Shown: positions 9,131 to 17,153, numbered from the stretch's first letter. The stretch is 64,000 nucleotides of DNA from Streptomyces seoulensis (GCF_022846655.1 NZ_AP025667.1:6113001-6177000), one strand, 5' to 3'. Made by a program: numbers and translations. Notes: a model not told the origin generated them from the sequence alone.

Positions 9131-10330
9131 ATGACCGCTCCCGCTACCGCCGCCGGACCGGCCGGCGAAGCCGACCGTCCGCCGCCCGCCCGGCTCGCCT
9201 TCGACGCGCACACCTGGAAGGAGATCCTGCATCTCCTGCTGAACCTGCCGCTGGCGGTGGTGGGCTTCACCTACGCGGTCACCGTGCTGTCCGTGAGCGG
9301 GGGCCTCACCGTCACGGTACTCGGGCTGCCGCTGCTGGCGGGCTCCCTGCTGGGCGCCCGGCTGCTGGGCCGGCTGGAGCGGGCGCGGGTCCGCGCGCTG
9401 CTCGGGGTGCGGGTGCCGGAGCCGTCGCCGCTGCCGTTCGCCCGCAGCGGCGGGGCGGTGAGGCGGCTGTGGCTGGCACTGCGCGATCCGGTGGGCTGGC
9501 GCTCGCTGCTCTACTGCCTGATCCGGCTGCCCTGGGGCGTGCTGACCTTCTGCACGGTGCTGACCTCGCTCTTCGTGCTGTGGCCGGTGCTGGGGTTCCT
9601 GGCGCGGGGTCTGTCCAACGTGGACCGGGCGCTGGCGCGGGCGCTGCTGGCGCCGTCGGACGAGCTGGAGCGCCGGATAGCCGAGCTGGAGTCGGACCGG
9701 GGTGTGGTCGTCGACACCGCCGCCGCCGACCTGCGCCGGATCGAACGCGACCTCCACGACGGAGCACAGGCCCGCCTGGTCAACCTCGCCATGGGACTCG
9801 GCCTCGCCAAGGAAAAACTCCACCACGACCCCGAAACAGCCGCCCGCATGGTCGAAGAAGCCCACGGCGAAGTCAAAACCGCCCTCAAAGAACTCCGCGA
9901 CCTCGCCCGAGGCATCCACCCCGCCGTCCTCACCGACCGAGGACTCGACGCGGCACTCTCCGCCATCGCCACCCGCTGCACCGTCCCCGTCACCCTCACC
10001 GTCGACCTCCCCACCCGACCCGCACCCGCCATCGAAGGCATCACCTACTACACCGCCAGCGAACTCCTCCAGAACATCAGCAAACACAGCCACGCCCACA
10101 CCGCCACCCTCGACCTCTGGCACACCCCCCACCACCTCATGCTCCAAATCCAAGACGACGGAATCGGCGGAGCCGACCCCGCACACGGATCCGGCCTCGC
10201 CGGACTCACCGAACGCCTCGGAGCCGTCGACGGGGTGTTCGTCGTGGACTCACCGCCGGGCGGACCCACCGTGATCACCGCCGAGGTGCCCTGGCGGGAC
10301 CGGGACGACGAGCACGGCGCCGGACGGTAG
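9131..10330 (+). CDS. Sensor histidine kinase (PF13796-type sensor, HisKA_3, HATPase)
   Basis: Membrane sensor kinase of a two-component system, 399 aa. The N-terminal half (residues 28-165) has four hydrophobic segments in the pattern of the actinobacterial putative-sensor domain. The phosphorylated histidine is His209 in ERDLHDGAQ. The ATPase part shows the N box ([13 protein letters not shown]) and a glycine box ([18 protein letters not shown]). The ATG at 9131 is preferred over an upstream in-frame start because the sensor domain begins soon after it; its ribosome site is weak. Bases 9686-10173 are almost identical to the neighbouring kinase and use GAA, AAA and CTC codons, unlike the flanks. 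The signal is unknown. Confidence 0.92.
   Translation: MTAPATAAGPAGEADRPPPARLAFDAHTWKEILHLLLNLPLAVVGFTYAVTVLSVSGGLTVTVLGLPLLAGSLLGARLLGRLERARVRALLGVRVPEPSPLPFARSGGAVRRLWLALRDPVGWRSLLYCLIRLPWGVLTFCTVLTSLFVLWPVLGFLARGLSNVDRALARALLAPSDELERRIAELESDRGVVVDTAAADLRRIERDLHDGAQARLVNLAMGLGLAKEKLHHDPETAARMVEEAHGEVKTALKELRDLARGIHPAVLTDRGLDAALSAIATRCTVPVTLTVDLPTRPAPAIEGITYYTASELLQNISKHSHAHTATLDLWHTPHHLMLQIQDDGIGGADPAHGSGLAGLTERLGAVDGVFVVDSPPGGPTVITAEVPWRDRDDEHGAGR
9686..10173 (+). repeat. 488-bp segment nearly identical to 11138-11625 (kinase catalytic half)
   Basis: Aligning the two kinase genes at a constant offset of 1452 bp gives one mismatch that I can find (9724 versus 11176) over 488 bp, including all synonymous positions. 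Outside the block the genes differ freely. This points to gene conversion or a very recent duplication of this part only. Confidence 0.9.
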
Positions 10331-10340
10331 GGAAAACCCC
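10330..10340. promoter_or_regulatory. GGGAAAACCCC motif upstream of the second kinase
   Basis: The motif repeats the core of the palindrome at 9057-9068. It begins at the last base of the first kinase gene and lies 95 bp before the start of the second. It could be an autoregulatory operator. Confidence 0.35.
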
Positions 10341-10435
10341 CTGTCCGAGACGGGGACGCACGCCATGGTCCGCGCCCGGTGCGGACGGGCACGCTGAGCG
10401 GGCAAGCCACCACGAGGAGAACGGGGACGACACCG

Positions 10436-11755
10436 ATGGCCACGCCCTACACGCCGTACCGGGAAGCGCGGGACCACCACCGCGTCCCCGCCGCGCTACG
10501 CGCTCCCCTGGAGGCCCGCACCTGGCGGGAGCTGGGATACGTACTGCTCGGACTGCCGGTGGCCATCGCCCTGTTCGTCTGGACGGTCACGATGGTCTCG
10601 CTCGGCGCCGGCCTGCTGGTGACCTTCGTCGGGGTGCCCGTGCTGGCGCTGGCCCTGGTCGGCTGCCGGGGCTTCGGGGCGCTGGAGCGGGCGCGGGCGC
10701 GCGGGCTGCTCAAGGTGCGGGTGGCCACGCCGGAGCCGCTGCGGCCCAGCGGACCGGGGCTGCTGCCCTGGCTGGGCGCGGTGCTCAAGAGCGGCTCGTC
10801 CTGGCGGCACCTGGTGTACGCGCTGGTCCACTTCCCGTGGGCGGTGTTCTCGTTCTCGGTGGCGATCAGCTTCTGGACGTACGGCTGGGCGCTGCTGACG
10901 TACCCGCTGTGGTTCTGGGTGTTCCCGATGTGGGCCGGGCAGGGCGGCATCCAGGTCTACGGGGACGCGCATCACAGCGTCTACCTGGACAACCCCTTCG
11001 AGATCACGGTGACCGCGCTGATCGGGCTGGTGTTCACGCTGGTCACGCCGTGGCTGCTGCGGGGGCTCACGACGGTGGACCGGCTGCTGGTGCGCGGGCT
11101 GCTCGGCCCCTCGCGGCTGACGGCACGGGTGGAGGAACTGGAGTCGGACCGGGGTGTGGTCGTCGACACCGCCGCGGCCGACCTGCGCCGGATCGAACGC
11201 GACCTCCACGACGGAGCACAGGCCCGCCTGGTCAACCTCGCCATGGGACTCGGCCTCGCCAAGGAAAAACTCCACCACGACCCCGAAACAGCCGCCCGCA
11301 TGGTCGAAGAAGCCCACGGCGAAGTCAAAACCGCCCTCAAAGAACTCCGCGACCTCGCCCGAGGCATCCACCCCGCCGTCCTCACCGACCGAGGACTCGA
11401 CGCGGCACTCTCCGCCATCGCCACCCGCTGCACCGTCCCCGTCACCCTCACCGTCGACCTCCCCACCCGACCCGCACCCGCCATCGAAGGCATCACCTAC
11501 TACACCGCCAGCGAACTCCTCCAGAACATCAGCAAACACAGCCACGCCCACACCGCCACCCTCGACCTCTGGCACACCCCCCACCACCTCATGCTCCAAA
11601 TCCAAGACGACGGAATCGGCGGAGCGGACGCCGCACACGGGTCGGGCCTCGCGGGGCTGGCCGAACGCCTCGGAGCGGTGGACGGCGTCCTGGTGGTCGA
11701 CTCACCGCCCGGCGGGCCGACCGTGATCACGGCCGAGCTGCCCTGGCGGACCTGA
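10436..11755 (+). CDS. Sensor histidine kinase, paralogue of the gene at 9131
   Basis: Second membrane sensor kinase, 439 aa, with the same layout: hydrophobic sensor region (residues 30-230), then phosphoacceptor His258 in ERDLHDGAQ and an HATPase domain. The sensor half is related to its neighbour in plan but differs in sequence. It has an extra segment around residues 145-195 containing WFWVFPMWAG and a short polar loop with HHSVYLDN. This suggests that two inputs converge on the same catalytic half. The ATG at 10436 has GGGGA 9 nt upstream. It lies 105 bp after the first kinase and 69 bp before the regulator. Confidence 0.92.
   Translation: MATPYTPYREARDHHRVPAALRAPLEARTWRELGYVLLGLPVAIALFVWTVTMVSLGAGLLVTFVGVPVLALALVGCRGFGALERARARGLLKVRVATPEPLRPSGPGLLPWLGAVLKSGSSWRHLVYALVHFPWAVFSFSVAISFWTYGWALLTYPLWFWVFPMWAGQGGIQVYGDAHHSVYLDNPFEITVTALIGLVFTLVTPWLLRGLTTVDRLLVRGLLGPSRLTARVEELESDRGVVVDTAAADLRRIERDLHDGAQARLVNLAMGLGLAKEKLHHDPETAARMVEEAHGEVKTALKELRDLARGIHPAVLTDRGLDAALSAIATRCTVPVTLTVDLPTRPAPAIEGITYYTASELLQNISKHSHAHTATLDLWHTPHHLMLQIQDDGIGGADAAHGSGLAGLAERLGAVDGVLVVDSPPGGPTVITAELPWRT
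11138..11625 (+). repeat. Second copy of the 488-bp kinase segment
   Basis: Partner of 9686-10173 at an offset of 1452 bp. It covers the dimerisation/phosphoacceptor domain and most of the ATPase domain. The flanking sequence after 11625 immediately diverges, mainly at third codon positions. Confidence 0.9.
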
Positions 11756-11824
11756 GGACGCCCGGACCGGATTGCTGGAATGCTGGGCCTCCTTGTCGGC
11801 AGGCGTGTGGGGGCTCGGGGAATC

Positions 11825-12496
11825 GTGGAGAACAGGGTGCGCGTGGTCATCGCCGAGGACTCGGTGCTGCTCAGGGAGGGGCTGACCCGGCTGCTGACCG
11901 ACCTCGGTCACGAGGTGGTGGCCGGGGTCGCGGACGCGGAGGCGCTGCTCGCCACCATCGCGGAGCTGGCCGGCCGGGACGAGCTGCCGGACGTGGTGGT
12001 GGCGGACGTGCGGATGCCGCCGACGCACACCGACGAGGGGGTGCGGGCCGCCGTGGAGCTGCGCGGGCGCCATCCGGAGCTCGGGGTGCTGGTTCTGTCA
12101 CAGTACGTGGAGGAGCGCTACGCCACCGAACTGCTGGCCGGTTCCAGCCGGGGCGTCGGTTATCTGCTCAAGGACCGGGTCGCCGACGTGCGGGAGTTCG
12201 TCGCGGCGGTGGAGCGGGTCGCCTCGGGCGGTACGGCGCTGGACCCCGAGGTGGTGGCGCAGTTGCTGGGCCGCAGCCGCAAGCAGGACGTGCTGGCCGC
12301 GCTGACCCCGCGCGAGCGGGAGGTGCTGGGGCTGATGGCGGAGGGGCGGACCAACTCGGCCGTGGCCCGGCAGCTCGTGGTGAGCGACGGCGCGGTGGAG
12401 AAGCACGTCAGCAACATCTTCATGAAGCTGGGGCTGACCCCGAGCGACGGAGACCACCGGCGTGTTCTGGCGGTGCTGACCTACCTGAACTCCTGA
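11825..12496 (+). CDS. NarL/FixJ-family response regulator
   Basis: DNA-binding response regulator, 223 aa. The receiver domain has the acidic pair Glu11-Asp12, phosphoacceptor Asp61 (VVADVRMPP) and the conserved Lys in GYLLKDRV. The C-terminal LuxR-type helix-turn-helix begins [15 protein letters not shown] and includes [14 protein letters not shown]. The GTG at 11825 is preceded by GGGGA at good spacing. As third gene of the kinase-kinase-regulator unit it is the likely partner of both kinases. Its position between the reduced nuo operon and korAB makes both plausible targets. Confidence 0.92.
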   Translation: MENRVRVVIAEDSVLLREGLTRLLTDLGHEVVAGVADAEALLATIAELAGRDELPDVVVADVRMPPTHTDEGVRAAVELRGRHPELGVLVLSQYVEERYATELLAGSSRGVGYLLKDRVADVREFVAAVERVASGGTALDPEVVAQLLGRSRKQDVLAALTPREREVLGLMAEGRTNSAVARQLVVSDGAVEKHVSNIFMKLGLTPSDGDHRRVLAVLTYLNS

Positions 12497-12562
12497 CGGA
12501 CCGAGACTGGACGGCGTAGGAAGTCCATATAGCGGGAGATACGCAGCGATCCTCGGAAGCCG

Positions 12563-12619
12563 ACCCTAAGCGACGTAGGGTTGATCCTGGGATTGGTCCG
12601 GGGGAAGACCGCCCCCGGA
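12563..12619 (+). promoter_or_regulatory. Inverted repeats in the leader of korA
   Basis: Two structures lie between the regulator gene and korA. ACCCTA (12563-12568) and TAGGGT (12576-12581) form an interrupted inverted repeat. TCCGGGGG (12597-12604) and CCCCCGGA (12612-12619) form a perfect 8-bp hairpin with a 7-nt loop ending 12 nt before the ribosome site. The second could be a terminator or attenuator; it has no T-run. Confidence 0.4.
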
Positions 12620-12646
12620 CGGCCGCCTCGAAGGAGGTCCAGTTCA

Positions 12647-14575
12647 GTGACCAGTCAGGTCAGCAGCCCAGCGGAGCAGGCCGACGAGAACGCCGACGAA
12701 GAGCAGCGCAGACCGGGCGGTGCCAAGGACGTGCGGCGCCTGAACCGGGTGATCATCCGGTTCGCGGGGGACTCGGGTGACGGCATGCAGCTCACCGGGG
12801 ACCGGTTCACCTCTCAGACCGCGTCCTTCGGCAACGACCTCTCCACCCTTCCCAACTTCCCCGCAGAGATCCGCGCCCCCGCCGGCACCCTGCCCGGCGT
12901 CTCGTCCTTCCAGCTCCACTTCGCCGACCACGACATCCTCACTCCGGGCGATGCGCCGAACGTGCTGGTCGCCATGAACCCGGCCGCTCTGAAGGCCAAC
13001 ATCGGCGATGTGCCGCGCGGCGCCGAGATCATCGTCAACACCGACGAGTTCACCAAGCGCGCCCTGCAGAAGGTGGGGTACGCCGGGTCCCCGCTGGACG
13101 ACGGCTCGCTGGACGGCTATCACCTGCATCCGGTGCCGCTGACCACGCTCACGGTCGAGGCGCTGAAGGAGTTCGACCTCTCCCGCAAGGAGGCCGAGCG
13201 CAGCAAGAACATGTTCGCGCTGGGGCTGCTGAGCTGGATGTACCACCGGCCCACCGAGGCCACCGAGAAGTTCCTGACCACCAAGTTCGCCAAGAAGCCG
13301 GACATCGCGGCGGCCAACGTGGCCGCCTTCCGGGCGGGCTGGAACTTCGGTGAGACGACGGAGGACTTCGCCGTCTCCTACGAGGTGGCCCCGGCCGCGC
13401 GGGCCTTCCCGCCGGGCGTCTACCGCAACATCTCCGGGAACCTGGCCCTGGCCTACGGGCTGATCGCCGCCTCCCGGCAGGCGGATCTGCCGCTGTTCCT
13501 GGGCTCGTACCCGATCACCCCGGCCTCCGACATCCTGCACGAGCTGTCGAAGCACAAGAACTTCGGTGTGCGGACCTTCCAGGCGGAGGACGAGATCGCG
13601 GGCATCGGCGCGGCGCTGGGCGCGGCGTTCGGCGGTTCGCTCGCGGTGACGACGACCTCCGGTCCCGGCGTGGCGCTCAAGAGCGAGACGATCGGTCTCG
13701 CGGTCTCGCTGGAGCTGCCGCTGCTGGTGATCGACATCCAGCGCGGCGGCCCGTCGACGGGTCTGCCGACCAAGACCGAGCAGGCCGACCTGCTCCAGGC
13801 GATGTACGGGCGCAACGGCGAGGCGCCGGTCCCGGTGGTGGCCCCGCGCACCCCGGCCGACTGCTTCGACGCGGCGCTGGAGGCGGCCCGGATCGCGGTG
13901 ACCTACCGCACCCCGGTCTTCCTGCTCTCCGACGGTTACCTGGCCAACGGCTCGGAGCCGTGGCGCATCCCGGACCTGGACGAACTCCCTGATCTGCAGG
14001 TGCAGTTCGCGCAGGGACCGAACCACACCCTGGAGGACGGCACCGAGGTCTTCTGGCCGTACAAGCGCGACCCGCACACGCTGGCCCGCCCCTGGGCGGT
14101 GCCGGGCACACCGGGTCTGGAGCACCGCATCGGCGGCATCGAGAAGCAGGACGGCACGGGCAACATCTCCTACGACCCGGCCAACCACGACCTGATGGTC
14201 CGCACCCGCCAGGCCAAGATCGACGGCATCGAGGTGCCCGACGTCGAGGTGGACGACCCGGACGGCGCGCGGACGCTGGTGCTGGGCTGGGGTTCGACCT
14301 ACGGCCCGGTCACCGCGGCGGTACGGCGGCTGCGCGCGGCCGGCGAGTCCATCGCGCAGGCGCACCTGCGCCATCTCAACCCCTTCCCGGCAAACCTCGG
14401 CGAGGTGCTGGCGGGGTACGACAAGGTGGTGGTCCCGGAGATGAACCTGGGGCAGCTCGCCACCCTGATCCGGGCGAAGTACCTGGTCGACGCCCGCTCG
14501 TTCAACCAGGTCAACGGCATGCCGTTCAAGGCGGAACAGCTCGCCACCGCGCTCAAGGAGGCCATCGATGACTGA
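12647..14575 (+). CDS. korA: 2-oxoacid:ferredoxin oxidoreductase alpha subunit (probable 2-oxoglutarate type, gamma-alpha fusion)
   Basis: Large subunit of the CoA-acylating 2-oxoglutarate:ferredoxin oxidoreductase, which converts 2-oxoglutarate, CoA and oxidised ferredoxin to succinyl-CoA, CO2 and reduced ferredoxin. At 642 aa it is a fusion: a gamma-type domain (RFAGDSGDGMQLTG from residue 39) followed by the alpha domain (SYPITPASDILHEL near 286, then RGGPSTGLPTKTEQADL). The start is the GTG at 12647 behind an AAGGAGGT. It overlaps korB by 8 nt. Close relatives act on 2-oxoglutarate, but substrate cannot be proven from sequence. Confidence 0.93.
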   Translation: MTSQVSSPAEQADENADEEQRRPGGAKDVRRLNRVIIRFAGDSGDGMQLTGDRFTSQTASFGNDLSTLPNFPAEIRAPAGTLPGVSSFQLHFADHDILTPGDAPNVLVAMNPAALKANIGDVPRGAEIIVNTDEFTKRALQKVGYAGSPLDDGSLDGYHLHPVPLTTLTVEALKEFDLSRKEAERSKNMFALGLLSWMYHRPTEATEKFLTTKFAKKPDIAAANVAAFRAGWNFGETTEDFAVSYEVAPAARAFPPGVYRNISGNLALAYGLIAASRQADLPLFLGSYPITPASDILHELSKHKNFGVRTFQAEDEIAGIGAALGAAFGGSLAVTTTSGPGVALKSETIGLAVSLELPLLVIDIQRGGPSTGLPTKTEQADLLQAMYGRNGEAPVPVVAPRTPADCFDAALEAARIAVTYRTPVFLLSDGYLANGSEPWRIPDLDELPDLQVQFAQGPNHTLEDGTEVFWPYKRDPHTLARPWAVPGTPGLEHRIGGIEKQDGTGNISYDPANHDLMVRTRQAKIDGIEVPDVEVDDPDGARTLVLGWGSTYGPVTAAVRRLRAAGESIAQAHLRHLNPFPANLGEVLAGYDKVVVPEMNLGQLATLIRAKYLVDARSFNQVNGMPFKAEQLATALKEAIDD

Positions 14576-15626
14576 CTCCGCACGCGAGCTGCTCCAGTTG
14601 GTGCCCAAGGCCGAGGGCAAGCAGTCGATGAAGGACTTCAAGTCCGACCAGGAGGTGCGCTGGTGCCCCGGCTGCGGTGACTACGCGATCCTGGCGGCCG
14701 TACAGGGGTTCATGCCGGAACTGGGGCTGGCGAAGGAAAACGTCGTCTTCGTCTCCGGGATCGGCTGCTCCTCCCGGTTCCCGTACTACATGAACACCTA
14801 CGGGATGCACTCCATCCACGGCCGCGCCCCGGCCATCGCCACGGGGCTCGCGTCCTCGCGGCGGGACCTGTCGGTGTGGGTGGTGACCGGTGACGGTGAC
14901 GCCCTCTCCATCGGCGGCAACCATCTGATCCACGCGCTGCGCCGCAACGTGAACCTCAAGATCCTGCTGTTCAACAACCGGATCTACGGGCTGACCAAGG
15001 GCCAGTACTCCCCGACCTCGGAACTCGGCAAGATCACCAAGTCGACGCCGATGGGGTCGCTGGACGCGCCGTTCAACCCGGTGTCGCTGGCGCTGGGCGC
15101 GGAGGCGTCGTTCGTCGCCCGGACCATCGACTCCGACCGCAAGCACCTGACCGAGGTGCTGCGGGCGGCCGCCGACCATCCGGGCACGGCGCTGATCGAG
15201 ATCTACCAGAACTGCAACATCTTCAACGACGGTGCCTTCGACGCCCTCAAGGACAACCAGCGGGCGGAGGAGGCGCTGATCCGGCTGGAGCACGGGCAGC
15301 CGGTGCGGTTCGGCGCGGACGGGGAGCGCGGGGTCGTACGGGACCGGACCGGGGAGCTGACGGTCGTCACCGTGACCCCGGACAACGAGGCCGACCTGCT
15401 GGTGCACGACGCGCACGCGGCCTCCCCCACCACGGCGTTCGCGCTGTCCCGGCTGGCCGACCCGGACACCCTGCACCACACCCCGATCGGGGTGTTCCGG
15501 GCGGTGGACCGGCCGGTCTACGACAGCCTGATGTCCGAGCAGCTCGACACCGCGATCGAGCAGCAGGGCAAGGGCGACCTGGCCACGCTGCTGGCGGGCG
15601 GGGACACCTGGACGGTCGTCGGCTGA
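14568..15626 (+). CDS. korB: 2-oxoacid:ferredoxin oxidoreductase beta subunit
   Basis: Thiamine diphosphate- and [4Fe-4S]-binding subunit, 352 aa. The TPP/Mg site is GDGDALSIGGNH (residues 108-119) with FNNRIYGLT following. The cluster ligands are Cys33 and Cys36 (WCPGCGDY), Cys67 (GIGCSSR) and Cys216 (YQNCN). The ATG at 14568 lies inside the end of korA, with AAGGAGG 6 nt upstream, so the two are translated together. The enzyme would supply reduced ferredoxin near a complex I set without NADH-input genes. Confidence 0.95.
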   Translation: MTDSARELLQLVPKAEGKQSMKDFKSDQEVRWCPGCGDYAILAAVQGFMPELGLAKENVVFVSGIGCSSRFPYYMNTYGMHSIHGRAPAIATGLASSRRDLSVWVVTGDGDALSIGGNHLIHALRRNVNLKILLFNNRIYGLTKGQYSPTSELGKITKSTPMGSLDAPFNPVSLALGAEASFVARTIDSDRKHLTEVLRAAADHPGTALIEIYQNCNIFNDGAFDALKDNQRAEEALIRLEHGQPVRFGADGERGVVRDRTGELTVVTVTPDNEADLLVHDAHAASPTTAFALSRLADPDTLHHTPIGVFRAVDRPVYDSLMSEQLDTAIEQQGKGDLATLLAGGDTWTVVG

Positions 15627-15641
15627 GTCCGGCGCGGTGCC

Positions 15642-16040
15642 TCACGAGGTCCGGGAGCGCTCCTCCCGGACCTCGTCGTATGTGCGGCGGGCCGTCTCCA
15701 CCTGCTCCATGCGGTCGCGGGTCCAGGCGGCCAGACCTCTGACCTGCTCGGCCGCCTCGCGGCCGAGGACGGTGAGGGAGTAGTCGACGCGGGGCGGGAT
15801 GACGGGCTTGGCGTCCCGGTGCACCAGGCCGTCGCGCTCCAGGGTCTGGAGGGTCTGGGTGAGCATCTTCTCGCTGACGCTCCGCCCGCTCCCGCGCCCG
15901 ACCGCCCGCCGCAGCTCCCCGAACCGGTAGGAGCGCTCCAGCAGCTCGATGAGCACGAGCACGCCCCAGCGGCTGGTCACATGCTCCAGCACCAGCCGGT
16001 ACGGACACAGGGCCTCGCCGACCTCGTTGCTTACCGTCAT
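15642..16040 (-). CDS. HxlR-family transcriptional regulator (QorR/YtfH-like)
   Basis: Winged-helix repressor of 132 aa. The N-terminal cysteine Cys12 (ALCPYRLVLEHV) is the conserved residue that makes several HxlR regulators sense oxidants or quinones. The HTH region reads SYRFGELRRAVGRGSGRSVSEKML in segments 37-60. The gene is divergent from a qorB-like oxidoreductase, the same pairing known for ytfH/qorB and for qorR in Corynebacterium. A strong operator-like palindrome lies in the gap. The 3' end of the gene also encodes a perfect 14-bp hairpin. Confidence 0.9.
   Translation of the reverse strand: MTVSNEVGEALCPYRLVLEHVTSRWGVLVLIELLERSYRFGELRRAVGRGSGRSVSEKMLTQTLQTLERDGLVHRDAKPVIPPRVDYSLTVLGREAAEQVRGLAAWTRDRMEQVETARRTYDEVREERSRTS
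15644..15676. terminator. Bidirectional terminator hairpin inside the 3' end of the HxlR gene
   Basis: Arms ACGAGGTCCGGGAG (15644-15657) and CTCCCGGACCTCGT (15663-15676) are perfectly complementary over 14 bp with a 5-nt loop. The hairpin sits between the convergent korB (ends 15626) and HxlR genes and doubles as coding sequence for the HxlR C-terminus. There is no T-tract, as is common in Streptomyces. Confidence 0.7.
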
Positions 16041-16042
16041 GC

Positions 16043-16069
16043 CAGTACCTTACTTGAAAGTGGGTACTG
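16043..16069. promoter_or_regulatory. Operator-like inverted repeat between HxlR and qorB-like genes
   Basis: CAGTACC (16043-16049) and GGTACTG (16063-16069) form perfect 7-bp arms around a nested ACTTgaAAGT. The centre is shared within one base, so the two half-sites stack like an HxlR dimer operator. It begins 3 bp from the HxlR start codon and lies about 75 bp upstream of the oxidoreductase. Confidence 0.65.
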
Positions 16070-16144
16070 TCTTTTGGTTAGCGCCCTTCTTAGGGTTAGT
16101 GACGCACCTACGGAGTCCATCTGAAGTCCATCTGAGGAGAGACC

Positions 16145-16999
16145 ATGAGCATCGTCGTCACCGGAGCCACCGGACACCTCGGCCGCCACGTCGTGGCCCA
16201 GTTGCTGGAGCGGGTTCCCGCCGAGGAGATCACCGCCGTCGTACGGGACAAGGAGAAGGCCGCCGGCTTCGCGGAGCGCGGTGTGCGGATCGCCGTCGCC
16301 GACTACAACGCCCCCGAGACCTTCGACGGCCTCTTCTCGGCCGGCGACAAGGTGCTGCTGATCTCGGGCAACGAGTTCGACAAGGGCAGGGTGGCCCAGC
16401 ACCAGGTCGTCATCGACGCGGCGAAGGCGGCCGGGGTGGCGCTGCTCGCGTACACCAGCGCGCCGGGCACCCTGACCGCGACGCTGGCCGACGACCACCG
16501 GGCCACGGAGAAGGCGGTGCTCGCCTCCGGGCTGCCGTACTCGCTGCTGCGCAACGGCTGGTACCACGAGAACTACACCGAGAACCTGGCCCCCGTGCTC
16601 GCCCATGACGCCGTCGTCACGGCCGCGGGCGAGGGCCGCGTCTCCTCGGCCGCCCGCGCCGACTACGCCGCCGCGGCGGTCGCCGTGCTGACCGGCGAGG
16701 GGCACGAGAACACCACGTACGAGCTGGGCGGCGACGAGGCGTGGGGCTTCGCCGAGTACGCGGCCGAGCTGAGCGCGCGGACGGGCCGGACGATCAGCTA
16801 CCGGTCCGTGTCCGGGGAGACCCTCAAGGGCATCCTGGCCGGTGCGGGGCTGCCGGACGCGCTCGCGGAGATGCTGGTCGGGGTGGACGCGTCGATTGCG
16901 CGGGACGAGCTGGTGGTGCCGGGCGGGGAGCTGTCGCGCCTGATCGGGCGCCCGACGACGCCGCTGGCGGTGGCGGTGGAAGCAGCACTTAAGGACTGA
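16145..16999 (+). CDS. NmrA/QorB-like NAD(P)H-dependent oxidoreductase
   Basis: Atypical short-chain dehydrogenase-fold protein, 284 aa, the length of E. coli QorB, an NAD(P)H:quinone oxidoreductase. The nucleotide-binding motif is VVTGATGHLGRHVV (residues 4-17), and NGWYHENYTENL matches the QorB substrate region. The ATG at 16145 has a GAGGAGAG ribosome site. The divergent HxlR regulator and the shared operator suggest induction by quinones or oxidants. The exact substrate is unknown. Confidence 0.88.
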   Translation: MSIVVTGATGHLGRHVVAQLLERVPAEEITAVVRDKEKAAGFAERGVRIAVADYNAPETFDGLFSAGDKVLLISGNEFDKGRVAQHQVVIDAAKAAGVALLAYTSAPGTLTATLADDHRATEKAVLASGLPYSLLRNGWYHENYTENLAPVLAHDAVVTAAGEGRVSSAARADYAAAAVAVLTGEGHENTTYELGGDEAWGFAEYAAELSARTGRTISYRSVSGETLKGILAGAGLPDALAEMLVGVDASIARDELVVPGGELSRLIGRPTTPLAVAVEAALKD

Positions 17000-17037
17000 A
17001 GGGCTGAGGGGCTTCCGGGTGCCGTCCCGGCCCCCCG

Positions 17038-17067
17038 GTCATGACCGTATGGCGATACGGGCATGAC
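17038..17067. promoter_or_regulatory. 30-bp inverted repeat downstream of the qorB-like gene
   Basis: GTCATGACCGTAT (17038-17050) and ATACGGGCATGAC (17055-17067) pair with one mismatch around a GGCG loop. It could be the terminator of the preceding gene, or an operator for rarD, which starts 87 bp later. Confidence 0.5.
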
Positions 17068-17094
17068 AGGCGGGGCGGGGCGGCGCTACCTTCG

Positions 17095-17143
17095 TTCTCG
17101 CGTGGCGGAATGCGCGAGGTTCTCGCGTCGCGAAGTGCGAGAA
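17095..17143 (+). promoter_or_regulatory. Tandem pair of inverted repeats just upstream of rarD
   Basis: Two copies of a unit beginning TTCTCGCGT, 25 bp apart (17095 and 17120), each fold back on themselves: CTCGCG/CGCGAG in the first and TTCTCGC/GCGAGAA in the second. They end against the rarD ribosome site, so they could act as an operator or hold the leader in a structured form. Confidence 0.4.
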
Positions 17144-17153
17144 GGAGGAGCCC

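Noticed and set aside
8983..12519. A very long plus-strand open frame (over 1100 codons) across both kinases and the regulator
   Set aside because: It is out of frame with the recognisable kinase and regulator domains and has the Arg/Gly/Pro-rich composition of a GC-rich shadow frame.
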